Origin: Aphrocallistes beatrix
Lineage: Eukaryota > Porifera > Hexactinellida > Sceptrulophora > Aphrocallistidae
DNA length: 64,000 nt
Direction of reading: 5' to 3'
Assembly: GCA_963281255.1 (NCBI GenBank)
Contig: OY725498.1
Span: forward strand, 3,348,001-3,412,000
A program made the translations under genes and the position numbers. Each line of letters begins with the position of its first letter. Position 1 is the stretch's first letter. Of this stretch, positions 42,539 to 54,169 are shown in pieces. The notes under the pieces were generated by a model. The model did not search any database. It was not told the DNA's origin and saw nothing but the letters and a program-made list of their open reading frames with translations.

Positions 42539-42722
42539 CAGTCAGGATCGCTTATTATGAACCCGCTTAATATGAACGTTCGTTTTTATTAACGAACCTC
42601 CTGGTCCAAATTTCATTTATGAAATAGGATTTGTATTGAATCAAGTTCGCTTAATATGAAGTATCTCTATTATGAACAGAATTTTTGGTACCCTGGTGGT
42701 TCTCAATAAGCGACCCTAACTG
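42539..42722. mobile_element. pogo-like MITE, 184 bp
   Basis: CAGTCAGGATCGCTTATTAT at the left pairs imperfectly with AATAAGCGACCCTAACTG at the right, with TA flanks. The same family carries a nested insertion at 46,042-46,733. Confidence 0.8.
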
Positions 42723-42724
42723 TA

Positions 42725-43660
42725 CATGAATAGAATAGACAATCAAATATAGATCTTGAGATTAAGATTCGGTGAAGTGATTTTTTGGGGAAAGGAATTG
42801 TTAAAGTTCTGATACTCCACATAAAGTCATCCCAAACACCAAAGGGGCGTTTAAAGTGACAAAATCACCACATGAAGCAACAAGCTGCAAATGATTTTTT
42901 GTAAATTTACAATCATCCATCTCCTCGAGCATCATTTTGATTCTTTGACTGAATCGACGCAAAATTGCATCGACTTTTACCTCTGCTGCTCAGAATCGTG
43001 ATGTGAGGTCGTTTTGGGGAGTCATGGTTTTTAAAGTAACAAATTCAGGCATTTTGCGTATTTTACAATTAACAGTCTAACTCGCAAGAACGGCCTCGTA
43101 TTATTAATCTAACTGAGCTAATTTTGTATCGAATCTGGCCAAAAGAATCAAAAGATTGCTTGAAACCTCGCTGAGTTATGCCAAGAAATGAAACCTCAAA
43201 TTTGAATGTCTAACGACTGGTGCTTTCAAGATACTTGTAGTTTATCTCCTCAAATTGAAAAAAAGACATTTCCATAGCAATGCAGCGCGTAGCAACTTTC
43301 CATCGGAAATTTTAAAATTTTTCGAATCAACCGTTCTAAATTTGATTCTTTCTGAAGAGTATTATTAATAAGATAAGCTTAAAGCAGGTCAGAAAGAAAA
43401 ATAACCCTTTACGCAATGATATGATAACAATCTTTATATATACGAAGAATATTTGAATTTCAAAACTATTTTTACACTTCCTTGTATAAAATTCTTAAGG
43501 GCAATTTTTATTGGTTGACGATATGTGGCTAATTGGCATACATTAATAAAAGATATGCACTAATTAACACTGATCCTAGACTTAATAAGAATTGGGAAAC
43601 CCAATAATTATTGTTGATGAAAGAAAAAAATCACCATAAATCAAAAGTATCAGAATTCTC
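42725..43660. other. Intron-like AT-rich sequence
   Basis: No gene. GTAGCAACTTTCCATCGG and CATTTCCATAGCAATGCAG near 43,265-43,310 recall the inner arm of the foldback elements (GTTTCCATAGCAACACTGG), so a decayed foldback half is likely. Confidence 0.4.
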
Positions 43661-43662
43661 AC

Positions 43663-43914
43663 CAGCACCAGCTGTACTTTCTTGAATACATCTTTCTTTT
43701 CGGGTACCATACTGTGTGATAGATACAATACAAATAGTGTACAGTGAAAATGTCCTTAGAGAGGTAAATATATAGCTATTGGTGTCACTATCTAAAATTT
43801 CCTCTCTATAAGTCGCGTTAAAATCGATCAATTTCAAAGAAATGTTAAACTTCATTTGACAAGGATTATTACTAGTTATCCATCGGATAAAAATGCTAGT
43901 AGAATTATGAGATA
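43663..43914 (-). CDS. FN3-domain exon
   Basis: A 252-bp minus-strand exon between an acceptor (TTTATTTTTCTCAAG) and a good donor (GTGAGA), phase 1 at both ends, as for the exon at 18,700. About 84 residues: S-T-S-I-F-I-R-W-I (strand B), F-N-I-S-L-K-L (strand C), S-Y-I-F-T-S-L-R-T-F-S-L-Y-T-I-C-I-V-S-I (strands E-F with the conserved Tyr). An extra Cys pair may form a disulphide. If it belongs with the exons at 18.7 and 8.6 kb, the ~24.7-kb intron between contains the Helitron, two mariners and many MITEs. Confidence 0.65.
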
Positions 43915-44819
43915 CTTGAGAAAAATAAAGAAACATCGGCACTAAAAGGATAAAATATTAAAAAATAATTTGATATTATTTCAACATACTCATGAGCGGA
44001 TGGAGTCTTTAAGACATACGAGTATAACAAATTGCTGAACATCCAGTGAAGCAACATAGTCCCCTTGATTTTGTATACTGAACGTGCTCCCTTCTGAAAT
44101 ATCAGATATACTAGTATGTCTAAGAAAGAAAGTAACAGTTCCCATGAATCTGTGCTCCAATTAATGTTCCTGTAAACTTTGCAAAAGTTGCCATCCCTAA
44201 TGAGGTTAGATCCGGTGTTTTGAAGTGACAAAGTGCAAAATTACAAGAATTTCTCCAACTGTTATAGACAATTTGTATTCATAATTCCATGAAGCGAAAA
44301 TCAGTATAACTCCCAGAGTATTTCGTAAAAGAATATCAGATTTTGTCAAAAATGTTTAGGAGAACCAACAGGTCAATTGATAATTCTAACTTTAATCAGC
44401 AATGGCACAAATCATTCCACAAGGTAATAAATTCAATTCTCCAAAATATTCGACTAAAGTGGGGTTGGAGTCATGGTTTTATCTAGGATTTCCAGTCCGG
44501 GACTTTTTTGAAGGTGATAAAAGTTATATGGCACCCAAACAGTGGTTTATCTTGTAATTCCAGGGGGATGGCACCAAATCGAATCATACTGCAAGCACCT
44601 TGGCTCCTCGGACGATACCAGGCTGGCACCTATAAGTGCCGGCCGAGCACATAGATAAAGCTCTGGTTGGAGTGGAGTCTTAAGTATCATTAGAGGTATT
44701 TTGTTTGATAGGGATAGTTATCTCAAGAATTTAATCTATCAAAATTAAACTTTTTATGAGTGATAAAGATAACAGGACATATAATCTGTCTATTATTTTC
44801 ATAATATTGAGGCATTTTA
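43915..44819. other. Intron-like sequence upstream of the FN3 exon
   Basis: On the minus strand a reading at about 43,995-44,090 after a fair acceptor (TATCTGATATTTCAG) gives S-T-F-S-I-Q-N-Q-G-D-Y-V-A-S-L-D, which could be an exon of an extracellular domain, but a stop at its end and an uncertain frame prevent a call. The rest shows no feature. Confidence 0.3.
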
Positions 44820-46041
44820 GTACGAATACACAGTCTACGTAACTCTAGCCTTTTCACGGTATTTAACCATGGATTACTTCAAGTCTTAAGTACAAAATAC
44901 AAACTGTATTGCATATCTATATTTTGCTGAAATTTAATGGAGTGTAATGAATATTAATACAAAAGAAGTGGAAAATTGTGATAGTTCTCTCTCTCTTACT
45001 ACAAACAAACACATCTATACGAATAGTCCTTCATATTAATTATGACCCAATCTCCCGTGGTTATGTTGGATGTTTTCTTGCTTTATCATTCTTCTTAGCC
45101 CTCAATTGGGTGCACACTTGGTTTTCTCGTGCAATTTCACTCAATTCTTGCCTTTTCTTTACCGTTGTTTCGAGATACTGACTGGATGACCCTGTAACTT
45201 TTGTTAGAATATCACCAGTGCTAATGAGCATATCGATTGGTGATCTCGGCTGACGGCCAAACGGCATTATGTGTGGAGATAGTATTTTACTCGACGTGTT
45301 GTCCAGATTATTGCAGTAGAAAGTAATTTCTTGCAACAACGATGGCCAGGAGCCCTTTTCTAGGTGGAGTTCGAGCATCAAGCAACGTATCACTTGTTTG
45401 ACGAAGTCGACATGTCTTTCAGTCATCTCACCGGACTCCGGGTGTTACGGTATGGTGTGACGTTTAGCAGTCGTGGCACAGTTCGTGCACCGCTAATCCA
45501 TCCACATTCTCCCCCGGATCTGTGAGCATAATATTTGGTAAGCTATCTCCACGATAGATCCGTTCCTTCCATAAATGCGTTAACGATGGACGTGGCGGTC
45601 TAGTCTTTCAACGGGATTGCTTCGAAGTAATGTGAAAAGAGATCAACTATGAGTAAGAATAGGGTTGCAAAATTCCCGGGAATTTTTAAATGTGGAAACT
45701 TTCCAGGAAACTTTCCGGGAATTTATAAGAACTGGAAATTTCTTGCTATAGTGTTTAAATAAATCTGATTGTTTCTGAGGCATTTCTCTGAGGGAAATAC
45801 ATTGAATTCAATAAAAACCTTTCTTTATTTGCCTCTAAATACTCAAAAAAATAAAGGAAAATGAAAAAAAATGAAAATTATACAACCAGTGCCGAACTGA
45901 TTCAAGATGGATCAATAATAAATGTAATACAAAATCGCATATTACTTGTAAGTATAAGTTAGCCGATTCTTCTATATACGTACTTATAACAATCGGGAAA
46001 CCAATCAAATAGTCTAACAGTACGTTTCTGACTAGTCATTA

Positions 46042-46733
46042 CAGTCAGGATCGCATATTATGAACCACCAGGGGACCAAAAAATATGTTCATAATAGAGA
46101 TATTTCATACAGGGCTGGGGCTGGTTAACCGATATTCGGGGTCGGTTATTTTGGTTTCCTCCAGGGCGGTTAACCGGTTAATCGATGTCAATATTAATTA
46201 GTATAAATATGGATTTGTCGACTAATATTTAACCTGCGGTTGGCTAAGTGTTTTTTTTCTATTTATAGTCAGACCACAAACTTGTATGGCTTCCCCGCCC
46301 AAAATGGCTTAAACAGGAAATGACGCTACAAAACACCTCGCCAAGCCCGGGTTAACCTGATATTGAAAAATTTACAATATTCAGTGGTCTCGAAATATAC
46401 TATTTGGTTAGAAAAATTGTAATAATATTGTAATATCAAAATTTTAGAAGTAATATTCATGAATCTTCATCGAAAAACAATGAAATTAGTCTAAATATTT
46501 AGAAAATAAAGCAGATCGGCTAACCGATCCAAAATTTTCTTAACCGTTAACCGTGATTGACGGTGGTTAGCCGGTTAGCCGGTTAACCGGTTAACCGAAT
46601 CCAGCCTTGTTTCATATTAAGCGAACTTGATTCAATACAAATCCTATCTAGAAAATGAAATTGGGAGCAGGAAGTTAGTTCATAATAAACGAATGTTCAT
46701 ATTAAGCTGGTTCATAATAAGCGACCCTGACTG
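46042..46733. mobile_element. pogo-like MITE split by an hAT-like MITE
   Basis: Ends CAGTCAGGATCGCATATTAT and AATAAGCGACCCTGACTG with TA flanks; family of 42,539-42,722. The second element at 46,110-46,609 interrupts it. Confidence 0.85.
46110..46609. mobile_element. hAT-like MITE, innermost
   Basis: CAGGGCTGGGGCTGGTTAAC pairs with GGTTAACCGAATCCAGCCTTG at the right. Several GGTTAACCGG words lie near both ends. TTTCATA stands on both flanks (46,103-46,109 and 46,610-46,616): 7 bp, or 8 with one change. No gene. Confidence 0.8.
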
Positions 46734-47312
46734 TATTAAGTTAAAACTGATATGAGATAAACAGAAGCTTATAGCTCATAATAATATATTGGCTACAGCT
46801 ACAAATTTTAACAGAGTTTTATTTAACCTTATTGAAATGAAAAGTATATTGGCTATAATTGTTTTAAATCTTGTGATTCTCGTGAATGACATTACAATTC
46901 AAAATATTGAATACAAAAATTGTGGCTGGTTGGAAAATCGTATACCGAGATGCAAATTAGATGGACTTTTCATAATTACTTGCCAAATTTAATGTATAAT
47001 GGTGTAGCCAGGACAGGTCTATTCACAAATACAAACAAACAAACAAAATAATGCATTTTAGAACTGGGCCATTATACAATATTATAGTCGGCACAGTAAA
47101 ATCTTTGAATATTACTCAATATAAAAATTCCCAAATTCCCGAAAATTTCAAGGTCTTATAAATTCCCGGAAAGTTTCCAAAATTCCTGGAAAGTTTCCCA
47201 CCCTTTACAACCCTAAGTAAGAAGTATCTGTAGCTACCATTGCGCAGTGTCGTAGTCAGCAGGTTAATAGTAAATTCACCCATGTTATCTGTCTGGAAGA
47301 TGTGAGGTGCTC

Positions 47313-50300
47313 CATGGCCTACTTAATATACGGGTATATATGTCACCGAGAAGGCCATAAAACGAAGAGGCCAGTTTCTAATTCCCGCTCTAGTCCAAAA
47401 TATGCTTCATACAACAACAAATTTGACTTTGTATAATCTATTAAGTTATGGAGAATCCAGTGGAACCATTTTTAGGTTTCCCACGTTTGTGGTTAAGTAG
47501 TTTAGAGAATTATCCTGCTTAGAAATAATAAACTAACTATCAGCACCCATAATTGTACTTTTCACTTATTACATTATGCCCAAACACAGTTAGTAATGTG
47601 TAACAAAAGGTAAATTCAAATTGTTCAACTCTAACTGTAAGTATTATTTGTTATTGCTCATATTAATCCTTTTAAATTCTTGCACTTGATGCCTTCTCTT
47701 AGTCTCGCTAACATCTTTAGCTAAATTCTTCAAAAAGCAATTAGAAATGATGGAATTTACCTTCTGGCGGCCAATTATTGAGTGATTCATACAAACAAAT
47801 GAATCATCCCATTCTGATGATAGATGATATAAAACAAATTGGGCCAAAGGTTTAGAAGGCAGATCTGACCCAAGAATCATTTGTTCCAAGGGTCGAGTAT
47901 TGAGAAAGTACGTTGTGTGTAGTTATTCAGGGATGATATTGGCAACTTAAGACCACCTTTATTTTGTTCATCAATATATGCACTCGTTACAGGATCATTG
48001 CTGGGGGCTATTTTACAAGCTTCACAATCGATATTCTTCAATAACGACCTTGATATATACCCTGATACAAACGTTATTACTTCTACTGCGTCTTCGGAGA
48101 GAATTAGGTGGTCAAAGTCTTCATGAGTAATTGAATGAACAAGATCTTGTATTGTGGTTGATTGTTCATCTGTCAAGGAAGAGGTGATTGTGGTGAGTTC
48201 AATATTTTTTGATAAACATGTTTTTAGCTTCAAGATACATTCAGAGCGATATACTTCATTAAGACTAACTAAAAATCTACCACCTGACATTTGCCGATAT
48301 TGCGAAAATCTTCGTTCAAGCGGATCAGTTTGTAACCGCCCATTGAGAATATATTTATAGCCCTCGTTAAGTAAATCAGAACTCAAATCCGCTATTCCTC
48401 GATTTGAATTTATGAGAGCGTTAAATGTTTGTATAGAAAGGCCAAGTTTTCCTGCCTCTCTCCATTCACTCAACCAATTGGAAAACTGTCTTAAAAACTC
48501 GATTTTCCCATCACCCGCGATTAATGAGTTTCCGACTATATTTGGGTGAAACCTTTCTTTTGCGTTTACCAACAACCACCAGTTGTAAACTAAAGATATA
48601 AAGGAGGATGCTGTTATATCTTCGGGAAAGTATTGACGAATCGCTGCGATTGTTGTTAGATCAAAAATTGCCAAAGCAAGCGGGACAGACTGCTTATTAT
48701 TGCCAGGATGTAGAACATTCTATGTAATTTTTGGTGCCTTTCTCATATGACATTCGATCGCTGTATCTTTTTCATGAATGCGGTGGAATATTGACCATTG
48801 AATAGTTCCTGGAGTGGTTTTAATGGTTACATCCATCAGGGACATTTCTAAGGCAGTTACTTGGAAAAATCTATTTGCTAGGAGGTTGTTTCGAATGTTT
48901 TTGATACGATGTACCGTATCAAATATGAGGTATGTATATTTTTCCGGATTAGATGGATTCGTCATTGCGTTATCGCGTATTAAACAAGGATATAGACTCT
49001 TTAAATGTTTGTATGCGCTAACATTGGTGGAATGGTTGTCACAAACTACAGCTCTGATATTAAAATGTTGATTGAGCATGGATATGCAGTTGAGTATACC
49101 ATCTTGAACAATATGGTGATTAATTTTTGTCAATGGGATCGCTTTGAGTATGTAAGGTGTAGATTGTTTTAATGAGACGACCATGAAGCATAGGATGCTT
49201 TTATACATCTTAAGTTCAGAATCACATCCAATTAACTTAAAGCCATCATATTGCACTTCTTGTTGCAAGTACATCTCATCAAGCAAGAATATTACATCTT
49301 CACTGAATAATGAATTTTCTTTCAATGTAAGCAAAGCTTTACTTGTATCAATAGATAAGGACTTTAGTTTACTCAATAGACTATAGCTAGGCAGAGGGAG
49401 AAATTTTTTAAGTATCGATATGCTGAATTGGAAGTATATCGCATAAGAAGGGCAAATATTAATACTGTACTTGAATATGGGGTTCTTCCTTTTGGATTGT
49501 AAAACTGTAGTTGTATAAGCTCTCCTAGTATAACCTTTGTTTCGTATATTGAATCAGAATTTCTGCAATACACAGGGAGATTTCTAAGCATATCAAGGGA
49601 GGTCAATGTACAACCTTCTGCACAGCTAATGTAACCAGGAAGGGGAATGGGACAACCTTCATAGCTGAGTTTGATGTGAAAACTACTATCAATGTGTATG
49701 CACTCTTTGACAGTTGCAATTCCAGAATATATCACGACTCTGTATGATGTAACACTGTTGCCAGAAACATCTATTTGGAATTCACTATATTCCATAGCGG
49801 TCTTAAGGTATTTTATTACATCTGCAAATGAGCTTAGTTGAAATTTGGATTTGAAGGATTCTAACTCATCTGACTGATAGATTCGAAGTGTCGGGGGTTT
49901 TTGAGACTTATTCGTGACAGTTGCAAGACTAGAAGGAATGAAACTGGGATGAATGGTCGGGATCGGATGCATTGAATGATTAAGTGTAGATCTTGAGGAG
50001 TATTGAATGATAAATCTTTCTTCAAAATGATCTATACAGATTACTGAATTGGTCGTGATCTGAAAATCTCGCCGATTCAAGAACTCAGCCCATTTTCTTA
50101 ACAATATTGGATCAGCTGGAAATTTGAAAACAGGCTTTTTGGGCCATCCTGATAGTTAGTATAACAGCCTGTAACTGAGCACTTGTTGGGCATGATGATT
50201 TATCAACAAGATATAATTCTTTAACGATAATAATAATAATGAAGATGATAAACTGACGTGAGAAAAAGATCATGGATTTGAGAGAATCATATATTTATAG

Positions 50301-50717
50301 ACACTCCATATCATTCAATGGTGGCAACACAACCAATGGAATTTATAATTATTGCATGATGCATTGCTATGCTGACTTCTATATATTTAGACATTTGATA
50401 TTACACTCGCTTTCAAATAGTTTATGGTTAATACTGGTATTATTGATTGATTGATTGAAACAGTTCTAATATCATAATAGTTCAATATCATAATACAAAT
50501 GTTACCGTCATCATTAAATGGCGCCTAAAATACTTAATCACAAACGTGGGAAACCTAAAAATGGTTCCACTGGATTCTCCATAACTTAATACCTTATACA
50601 AAGTCAAATTTGTTGTTGTATGAAGAATATTTTGGCCTAGAGCGGTATTTAGAAACTGGCCTCTTCGTTTTATGGTCTTCTCGGTGACATATATAGCCAT
50701 ATATTAAGTAGGCCATG
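47313..50717 (-). mobile_element. P-type element, CATGG ends
   Basis: The ends CATGGCCTACTTAATATA and complement extend into ~180 bp of diverged inverted sequence (47,313-47,500 against 50,520-50,717), including the GTCACCGAGAAG block. GGTGCTC is duplicated exactly on both flanks (47,306-47,312 and 50,718-50,724), a 7-bp target duplication. It carries one decayed THAP-type transposase gene on the minus strand. The CATG start recalls Drosophila P-element ends. Confidence 0.85.
47644..50193 (-). pseudogene. P-type (THAP9-like) transposase, decayed
   Basis: Starts M-P-N-K-C-S-V-T-G-C (first two Cys of the THAP zinc finger) at 50,193; a one-base shift near 50,137 puts the rest of the domain (C-I-D-H-F) in the next frame (50,104-49,373). 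Then come 49,376-48,720, with L-L-D-E-M-Y-L-Q-Q-E typical of the P nuclease start, and V-C-D-N-H-S-T-N. After a gap, 48,674-47,877 has D-P-L-E-R-R-F-S-Q-Y-R-Q-M-S-G-G, and 47,889-47,644 is the C-terminus with S-N-C-F-L-K-N. THAP binds the element ends; the RNase H-like core cuts. At least three frame breaks make it inactive. Confidence 0.85.
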
Positions 50718-50724
50718 GGTGCTC

Positions 50725-51232
50725 GCATACCTTCAGCTTTCTTTTAAGCGCACTCACCACAATAAACTTGCTAAAGCAGTCCTGATCATCTGCAGTTCTA
50801 GGTTCATCTAACCCATCTTCTCGAAACTCCTCCATATCACCAGTTCCATGCTCTCCCATGGCCTCGTCTTCCTCGCAGACTTGTTCGGTGCTTCTTCAGG
50901 ATGTATGAACATTGGGAGTCCCAATTCACACTTAAATATGAAGGACAATTAAGAAGATTGATAGGCTTGGCATTTTCCGAAGACCAGGTTTTTCTTCAAT
51001 GTACCGTCACCCTGGGAAATATCGAAGTGAAGTAGTATATCCTCGTCACAGAAATGTCTCGCACAGATGAAGACTCTCGCCAATTTCCATGCATCATCTC
51101 TATGGAGAAACCTTTGCCATTCATCTTGCATTTCCTTGGCTCAATGATTCAACATTTCAAACCCTGGTACATAATCAGTGCCGTCGTAATTGGAGCAGCA
51201 GTTGGCTACACTAAACCTATTTGGCATACTGC
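50725..51232 (-). pseudogene. THAP-domain start of the outer P-type transposase
   Basis: Reads M-P-N-R-F-S-V-A-N-C-C-S-N-Y-D-G-T from 51,232, then a stop (TGA where the related copy at 51,956 has N-H-W-P-K), then W-Q-R-F-L-H-R-D-D-A-W and C-A-R-H-F. It is close to the THAP of the plus-strand copy, but the first zinc Cys is Phe here. An acidic stretch follows (E-E-D-E-A-M-G-E-H-G, D-D-Q-D-C-F). The gene then ends at the gypsy and P insertions. It belongs to the element with ends at 44,829 and 55,799, as orientation and family match. Confidence 0.7.
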
Positions 51233-51625
51233 TAAGAAAAATGTACGTGTGGATGAATAAATTGGGAAGAAAATGTATGAAATATTGTAAACAATATAAA
51301 CAAACAACGATACATATCCTATAATATACACTGCATTTTATCGTAGTTAAATTGATTACAAACATTATGGTTTATTTACAAAATAGACTTGAAGTAATCC
51401 ATGGTGAGGTAAAATTCGTACCGTGAAAAGCATAGTCGTCGGAAATGGGCCTGCTACATTTACGGCATAAATAAATATCACACTCATAATTCACTAACAT
51501 AACTAAAACTCTATAGAAATCGACTATTATCAAAATCTACTCGACTCACAGACTACGTTACTATAGACTATTCACTGAGTAATTTCTCCATTACCATGGA
51601 TTACTTAAAAGTCTATTTTCTAAAC

Positions 51626-51804
51626 CAGTGGTCTTCAAACTTTTTTCCCAGCGTACCCCCTGGCTATTTTTTGAACTTTACGCGTACCCCCAAGTAAGGA
51701 GAAATTATGGTTGAATGAGATATAACATACTTAACAGACTAGTCTCAAAGAGAGCTCGCGTACCCCCATGAGAAGCCTCGCGTACCCCAGTTTGAAGACC
51801 ACTG
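51626..51804. mobile_element. hAT-like MITE A, 179 bp
   Basis: The ends CAGTGGTCTTCAAACT and complement are of the well-known hAT type, and TTCTAAAC is duplicated exactly (51,618-51,625; 51,805-51,812). It lies in the 5' flank of the transposase gene. A close copy in the opposite orientation is at 53,190-53,346. Confidence 0.9.
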
Positions 51805-52780
51805 TTCTAAACCACCCATAAAGTATGAATACAAATTTACTACTATACAGTCTAGGTCAATTTTTTACCACATTCTAATTATCACACCATTCACCCCTCC
51901 TTTTTTGCTTATACTCTCTATTTACCATTTTCTTCTTTTTTTATTTGCTAGAAACATGCCCAATAGGTGTAATGTTGCTAATTGCACTTCAAATTATGAT
52001 GGTACTGAATATACTCCTGTATTTGAGATGTTGAATCACTGGCCAAAGGAAGTACAAGATGAATGGAGAAAGTTTTTACACCGAGATGATGCCTGGCAAT
52101 TGACCAGAGTTTTTATCTGTGCTAAGCATTTTAGTGAGAAGGACCTGTTACTTACTGTTGAAATACCTCAGAGCGATGGTTCTATCAATAAGTTTCCCCG
52201 CAAACCTGGTCTTCACAAAGGTGCAAAGCCTACCCTTCTACCAAATTGTCCATCTTACTTACAAAGTCAAAATGAACCTGCGGAACGTCTTGACCGTGAT
52301 GAAATAGATATCCGACACTTCCATCATGCGCTTGAGTTGAGTATTGCTGAGCACCAAACAGAGAATGAAAAGTACTCAGTAATTACCATTGATGAAGTCC
52401 AACAGAAATATTCAATATTAAACTTGCATGAAGAATGGTTTTATATTCGCTCTAGTCAATCTAGCCTGCACATCTTCAAAAAAATCTTATCTGGACACTT
52501 ACTCATCATGTCTCACCAAATAATATTTAATGAAGAATTGAATGTCGAATGTTTTCATAATGAGGTACCAATACGAACTCGGATTTCTAAGATTACTGAT
52601 ATACGTCAAATTTCTGAATTACTGCAAGATATCGACACGTATCAAAAACCAGATGAAATTGAGATAGAAATCACCAAAGCTATCAAGAGTGTTGAGTACA
52701 TAATAGGAAAGTTAACAGATAACGAAGATACCACGATGCATAATTCTCAAACTTTACTTAGCCGTTTACAATTTATTCTA

Positions 52781-53095
52781 CACTGCCTGGACAAAAGTAT
52801 TCGTACACCTCATAATTCCCCATACAAATAGTTATAATACTGAATTATTTAACGAGTCAGGGTATTTAATTGGTAAGAGATAAGCTTAATTTGACTTCAA
52901 ATTCGAATTCCCCACATTTAAATTACCCACTTTATAAGTTTTCAACTTAATTACTCTTCTTCAAGATTAAGTATTTTCAGCATTTGTTTTCCTATGCTGC
53001 TGTTGCGAGTGATCACCATTGTTATGATGGCATTGGTGGTATGAGGTGGCACAGTTTGAAAATCTTTAACCATGTGGGAGTGTAAACTAGTTGAA
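52781..53095. mobile_element. Tc1-like MITE, copy 3, truncated
   Basis: Starts CACTGCCTGGACAAAAGTAT after a TA inside the P transposase and matches the first ~310 bp of copies 1 and 2; it ends abruptly at the next insertion near 53,096. Confidence 0.8.
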
Positions 53096-53097
53096 AT

Positions 53098-53430
53098 ACA
53101 CAGGGCATTCCAAAAGTTCTCGTCCCAAATCTGTATCTCAAATGAGAGTGAAAATAGGATTTTCGATTTGTCCATTGTATTCCTTAAGGCAGTGGTCTTC
53201 AAACTGGGGTACGCGAGCTCTCTTTGAGACGAGTCTGTTAAGTATGTTATATCTCATTCAACCATAATTTCTCCTTACTTGGGGGTACGCGTAAAGTTCA
53301 AAAAATAGCCAGGGGGTACGCTGGGAAAAAAGTTTGAAGACCACTGCCTTAAGGGATCAGCTTCCAATTTGTATATTGATTTATTTTAAGAGGACAATTA
53401 TTGTAGTTCCTATATTATACTTTTATTCAT
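53098..53430. mobile_element. Foldback fragment with an hAT-like MITE inside
   Basis: ACAGGGCATTCCAAAAGTTC begins a fragment that contains the TTTTCGATTTGTCCATTGTA and GATCAGCTTCCAATTTG words of the foldback at 39.6-40.2 kb. It is split by an hAT-like MITE at 53,190-53,346, with CAGTGGTCTTCAAACT ends and exact 8-bp duplications CCTTAAGG (53,182-53,189; 53,347-53,354). Confidence 0.75.
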
Positions 53431-54016
53431 CGGTTCTCCCTTTATCAGTCCCGATTCCATCACACCCGTTAACCAATCTTCAGACTTGGATCCAGCTAAA
53501 ACTGTTTTGGCTTTTCAAATTTCAAGTCTCTTCACCAAATGGTCCGAAATTGTAAGGCTCCTTCCATGTTGCAATGCGAAATCTTCTGAATTACTTCCAA
53601 TAGTTAACCAAGTGATTATAGACATTGAAAGTTGTGGCCTAAAAGTGATAGCAATCTGCACTGACGATTATCAATTGAACGTGAGCTTATTCAAATCCAG
53701 TTGATCCCACTCGAGTTATATTCTTAATGTACGATCTAGTTCATATTATTAAGTGTATTTGGAATAACTGGATAAATCAGAAAGATCCCCTTACCACGCT
53801 TATTTTCCCATCTATCACTGACTATTTCAACGATACCTTACCTTATCAACTAGCAACGGCTTCAGTCCAGGATATCAGGAATTTATACAAGGTGGAGCAA
53901 TTTTCAAATGCAAAAACAGCCCACAAATTAACTTCACAAGCAGTCTGGCCATCAACATTTGAGAGACAAAGTGTACCTTTAGCTCTAGCAGTTTGGGATC
54001 AATCAACACACAATGC

Positions 54017-54169
54017 CAGGGCCGGCGCCATCGGGGGTGTCCTGGGTGTCCAGACACCCACTGCGTCCTGTTTTATCATATTGTACAATATATATCCCTC
54101 TATAAATGAACACCCACTTTCAGGGAAATCCTTCTAGGACACCCACTGATGATAAAACATGGCGCCGGT
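54017..54169. mobile_element. Small CAGGGCCGGCGCCAT-ended MITE
   Basis: CAGGGCCGGCGCCAT at the left pairs with ATGGCGCCGG at the right. The interior has inverted ACACCCA/TGGGTGT words. It cuts the P transposase after D-Q-S-T-H-N. A clean target duplication was not recovered, so the right end may be trimmed. Confidence 0.65.

Larger units (their letters stand above)
45660..47215. mobile_element. hAT-like element, non-coding, 1.56 kb
   Basis: The ends pair as TAGGGTTGCAAA at left and TTTACAACCCTA at right, with further inverted TTCCCGG and GGAAAGTTTCC words. AGTAAGAA is duplicated exactly on both flanks (45,652-45,659 and 47,216-47,223), the 8 bp expected of hAT. No transposase is present. It carries a nested MITE at 46,042-46,733. 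Confidence 0.85.
45061..47305 (-). pseudogene. Ty3/gypsy integrase relic, split by an hAT-like element
   Basis: Minus-strand readings: near 47,225-47,300 and 45,560-45,650 the start of the integrase core (R-N-G-S-Y-R-Y-F-L, then D-L-F-S-H-Y-F-E-A-I-P-L); near 45,480-45,560 a decayed N-V-D-G-like block; and at 45,426-45,061 the part after the core (W-P-S-L-L-Q-E-I, P-F-G-R-Q-P-R-S-P-I-D). Several stops and shifts are present. It resembles the subfamily at 59-61 kb. LTRs and the rest of pol are missing. Confidence 0.65.

Noticed and set aside
43995-44231. Immunoglobulin- or laminin-like exon upstream of the FN3 exon
   Set aside because: Competing frames, a stop at the end of the best one, and no convincing motif.
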